Shown piece after piece: positions 60,455 through 64,000 of a stretch of DNA of 64,000 nt (its first letter is position 1; the number at the start of each line of letters is the position of its first letter). The notes beneath the pieces were generated by a model. That model saw only the letters and a program-made list of their open reading frames with translations. It made no database searches and was not told the DNA's origin. Both the position numbers and the translations under genes were made by a program. The DNA comes from Eulemur rufifrons. Lineage: Eukaryota > Chordata > Mammalia > Primates > Lemuridae. Where the stretch lies: the NCBI RefSeq assembly GCF_041146395.1, contig NC_090983.1, positions 62,317,501-62,381,500 of the forward strand, written 5' to 3'.

Positions 60455-62800
60455 ATCTTTGACACCCAATGAATGTTTGTTAAATATGTTGTCCCTGGCA
60501 CATAAACTTTTTATAATTTTGTTTGGTTTTCTATTTGTTCATAGTATTTTCAAATACAATTCTTTCCCCAGTCCTCATTACATTTTTCAGATGATGTCAA
60601 TTACCTGCTAGACACATTTTTGAAAAATTTATGTTTGAAATAAAGTCTAATGAAGAATAAATGGGAACACATGCATACTTTTGGGTTCCTGCCTCCTTTT
60701 GTAGTACTCAATATGAGACTCCAATATTCTAGAGAGCAAAGAGATAAAAACAATCATAGCCATTATCTATATTATATTTAGTTTGTAGAAGAGTCATTCA
60801 TCATAAGATTTGCTGCCACCAAGTCTGAAGGTTCATTATACCAAATTAAGTTGGTTACAAAATATGTTACTTAAAAATACAGAAAAAGTTTCTTAAATAA
60901 AAAAAGGAAATGTTTTGAACTAACTCCTCATAGAGGGGATGGGGGTGGCCCTTATCATAACTAGTTTTTTTTTTTTCTTACAAATTATAATGTGCTATTC
61001 TTTTTTTTTTTTAATTTGTGAAGGGAAGGTTTTGTATTTTAAGATAAACTAGGACACTAAGTTTTAGAAGCACATATTGCATCAGATTTTAGAACTAAAT
61101 TTAAATTCATTTTCAATGTTCTTCGCTGTGATATATGCAGATTAAAAGGAAAGTGACACACATAAAATCATGTCTGTTAAGCATTTTAAATTTAAAAACT
61201 AGTTTTTTACTCACCAAATCTCCCAAGAGGGATACTTTCTGGTATAAATTATCTAGCATCAGTTAAATGGCATAAGGTAATGAGGACAGAGAAAAGGAAA
61301 CATGAACATAAATATGACTTTCCTGTTAATATTAGCTGACCTCTACCCTCAAGCTAAATGCACTAGAAAACATATCTCATTCCTGTTTCCTTTGGTTTCT
61401 TATATATGTGGTGCATATAATGATGTGATGACAAATTGCTGACATGCTTTGTGATGACACCCGGCCCATATCTTCATTTACTTACCCACTCTTCTCTCCA
61501 CTTCAGAGGTGTATCCCCAGCATAATCAACTTACTTTGTATGTCAAAAACATAACCTCTGTTGGTATCAGTTTATTTCATTATAAAATGAATACCATATT
61601 ATAGATGAATTATATATGCTATTGGATTATAAATGTATGTTATATTAAGAATGAGTGAGAATGTAGATCTACAAAAGAATTCTGTGATCTATATCAATCA
61701 AAAATTAGAAAAAAATTTATAGAGTCCAATAAATGAGTTAATGTTATTCTTAGTTTCAGAGTACATCTGCTCCCCTTATTAATAGGGGAAATTTGAAAAA
61801 TTATATTTTGCTTATAAATTTACTATCCTCAGATTATCTAGAAATGTTTATGTGAAATGAAAATTTAGAACTGGACCATCCTTGTTCTTAAACAAAAATA
61901 CTTTTATAAAGCTTTAAGTCTTACAAGATTCAATGGCCTATTATGCCCACCAAAATATTTCTAGCAAAATTTATGTCTGATATACAATTCTGACATTTGT
62001 TTCTTCCTAAAATGAAGAATGATAGTTAATATGTGAATCAAAAGTACTGAACAAAGCTTTACCTCCATGAGGTTAAGTTACATATCAATAAAACTTTGAT
62101 CTTATTCTAGGAAGAGGCAGAACAAGAATTTCTAAAATGTCATTCCAATATTTCTTAGTGTTGCAAGTCAAAGGAAAAGCATCTTCTGAAAAATCTAATT
62201 CTTGATAAATTTATATCACAAGAAACAAGAAGCTAAAGAATGTTAACAGATTTGTGACTTAAGCTGACATAAATTTTTAAATTCTTTATTCAGATTGCCT
62301 CAAGAAAAGGGTAGAGGCAGTTGCTAGGTAAATTTTTTTTCTTCAACTTTCTCTCTTCTATAATATATAATTTTATAATGATTTAATTTCATGTCACTAC
62401 ATGTATTTAATTTTATGTAGTCAATGACAATAATCATCTTAAATTAAACCACCTCTCGGTTGATGGATTTTGAAAATGACTACCTAAATCTTGACTCAGT
62501 ATTATTCTGTCCGTAGAATTCAACTGTCAATAGGTTAGAAAAATCTATCAGTAGATACTGGCTGATCACTAGTGTGTACAGAGCATTCCTTACCCTCCAA
62601 AGGCTGAGCCTTGTGGAGCAGCACTGGACTGTACAAGTTAGGGCTAACATCATGACTTATCCCAGCCAAAATTCAGCTGCCAGCTGCCTTTGTTTCACCA
62701 CCTGGAACACTGTTGTTTTCTATTGTGTAGCTGCTTATCCTTAGGGAGGGAAAAACTAATTCCAAAATTTCTTTATGAAAAATACAATTAGGATTTTAAA
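60455..62800 (+). other. KCNH7: KCNH7 intron 2, nothing recognised
   Basis: AT-rich. T runs lie near 60965-60977 and 61000-61012. No exon, RNA gene or nameable repeat. Confidence 0.4.
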
Positions 62801-62805
62801 AATTT

Positions 62806-62902
62806 TATGTGCATGTGTGTATGTATGTTTATATAATATATACACACACATATAAGTATACACATGTATGTGTGCATGTATATGTATGCATGTGTGTGTA
62901 TA
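62806..62902 (+). repeat. (TG/TA)n microsatellite
   Basis: Mixed TGTG, TATA and CACA alternation. Its minus strand gives a His/Thr/Tyr-rich chance frame (62756-62938). Confidence 0.9.
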
Positions 62903-63139
62903 AGGGCACATTCCAAAATGGAAGTTAGCTGGACACATAGAGTATCAGAACAGTGAGTCACATTTTCAAAATCTGTTAAAATTTGTACCTCATTGTTAGA
63001 TTTCTTCTTGACCCAGTCTTAACATGTGATTGACAGTTTCTAAATTGAAAGATTAATAAATTATTTCAAAATTAATGCAAAGTAAAAGAAAATTCAAAGA
63101 GATTATACAGTATATTGTAAAAAATAAGAATCTTTCCTA

Positions 63140-63620
63140 TGTCCCTTTGAAACCCAGTTCTACACCCCAGCGATTAACTCCTTTTGACCAACTCCTGGTG
63201 AATTCCCTCCATGCTAAAAGCTCCGTGGGGTACAGTCTGTCATCATAGATTCAGAGTCTCGCACAGTGCCTGGCAATATATAGTCAGTCCTTTGTGTCCC
63301 CAGGTTCTCCATCCATAGATTCAACCAACATGGATTGAAAATATTAAAAAATTAAATAAGATAAAAATTAATATAAATAAAATATACTGTATAACAGCTA
63401 TTTACACAGCATTTACATTGTATTAGGTTTTATAAGTAATCTAGAGATTATTCAAAGTATACAGGGGAATATGCATAGGTAACATGCAAACACCATGCCA
63501 TTTTATATAAGGAACTTGATTATCCATGGATTTCAGTATCTGCAGAGGTCCTGGAACTAGTCCTTGTGCTAGGCATTCACTGAATATTTGTTGAAAATAA
63601 AAAAAGAACAGATGAATGGA
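63140..63620 (+). mobile_element. L2 LINE 3' end split by a MER2-type element
   Basis: CAGAGTCTCGCACAGTGCCTGGCAATATA before the insertion and TGTGCTAGGCATTCACTGAATATTTGTTGAAAATAA after it join into the L2 3' tail. Confidence 0.75.
63283..63563 (+). mobile_element. MER2/Tigger-type DNA transposon fragment
   Basis: CAGTCCTTTGTGTCCCCAGGTTCTCCATCCATAGATTCAACCAACATGGATTGAAAATATT at the left. The middle has ACAGCTATTTACACAGCATTTACATTGTATTAGG and TAAGTAATCTAGAGATTATTCAAAGTATAC. At the right is GGATTTCAGTATCTGCAGAGGTCCTGGAACTAGTCC. Pattern and inverted ends fit the MER2 group; its terminal few bases are eroded. Confidence 0.85.
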
Positions 63621-64000
63621 TGAAAAGAATATAAATAGTACAAAGTTTCAAGGTTCATAGTATATACACTATTGAAAAATCACCTTTCTACTTCATGTCT
63701 TGTTTATTTTTAAGCTTGCAGAGGGATGTTAGACTTTAAGTTTTTCAAATACAAATAAGCCACAAACTTGTTTCAGAATCTCCACTTCCTATTAAAATTA
63801 ACCCTAGAGGTAAATATTTTTAGAGGCTTCCTGTTTTGTTGAACATTTTTTTCTTTTTGCATGAGAGCCGTCTGGTATTCATCCACTGCATTTCTATACT
63901 ATAGTTTCTATTTCTATTACTATAGTTCCTATTTTAATGGTTTCCTACATATTTTTAAATACATAGATTATGTAGTAATCTATATAATAGTCAATACCAG
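63621..64000 (+). other. KCNH7: KCNH7 intron 2, nothing recognised
   Basis: AT-rich intronic tail of the window with no supportable feature. Confidence 0.4.

Overview
The window is mammalian nuclear DNA, most probably from a strepsirrhine primate (lemur, loris or galago group). It has split exons with GT/AG splice sites, AT-rich non-coding sequence, and the mammalian repeats L2, MIR, old L1, Tigger-type and Hsmar2-like elements. Its youngest L1 copies have a 3' end that I associate from memory with strepsirrhine L1s, ending in a CTGAAATAAA tail. I saw no Alu element on either strand. The species call is inference, not proof.

The only protein-coding gene I can support is the 5' end of KCNH7 (Kv11.3 / ERG3), on the + strand. 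Coding exon 1 (31470-31545) encodes the first 25 residues, the PAS cap. Coding exon 2 (33243-33473) encodes about 77 residues of the PAS (eag) domain. The exon lengths of 76 and 231 nt match what I recall for the ERG family. A GC-rich, CpG-containing and strongly pyrimidine-biased promoter/5'UTR region lies at about 30230-31469 and holds a possible 24-codon upstream ORF. Everything after 33474 is intron 2, which runs off the window; the first ~30 kb is upstream intergenic DNA.

Layout: 1-10000 is intergenic with a Tigger-type MITE, old L1, MIR, a pyrimidine tract and an ERV-type LTR remnant. At 10040-25760 an ancient minus-strand L1 has been hit repeatedly: by a hAT-like fragment, CT microsatellites, a 5'-inverted strepsirrhine L1 with an apparent 3' transduction, an Hsmar2-type mariner, two unnamed repeats, a Tigger-type fragment and a nearly full-length but dead L1 (17867-24638). 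From 25760 to 30200 little is recognisable. At 30200-33473 lie the KCNH7 promoter and first two exons. At 33474-64000 intron 2 carries L2, MIR, L1, Tigger-type and MER2-like elements and a second Hsmar2-type mariner (59181-60452).

I found no new multi-gene system. The most informative non-gene structures are the twin-primed L1 with a 61-nt transduced tag, the nested insertion series, and a 250-codon antisense ORF in the L1 5'UTR. Repeat family names come from memory and were not checked against a repeat library.
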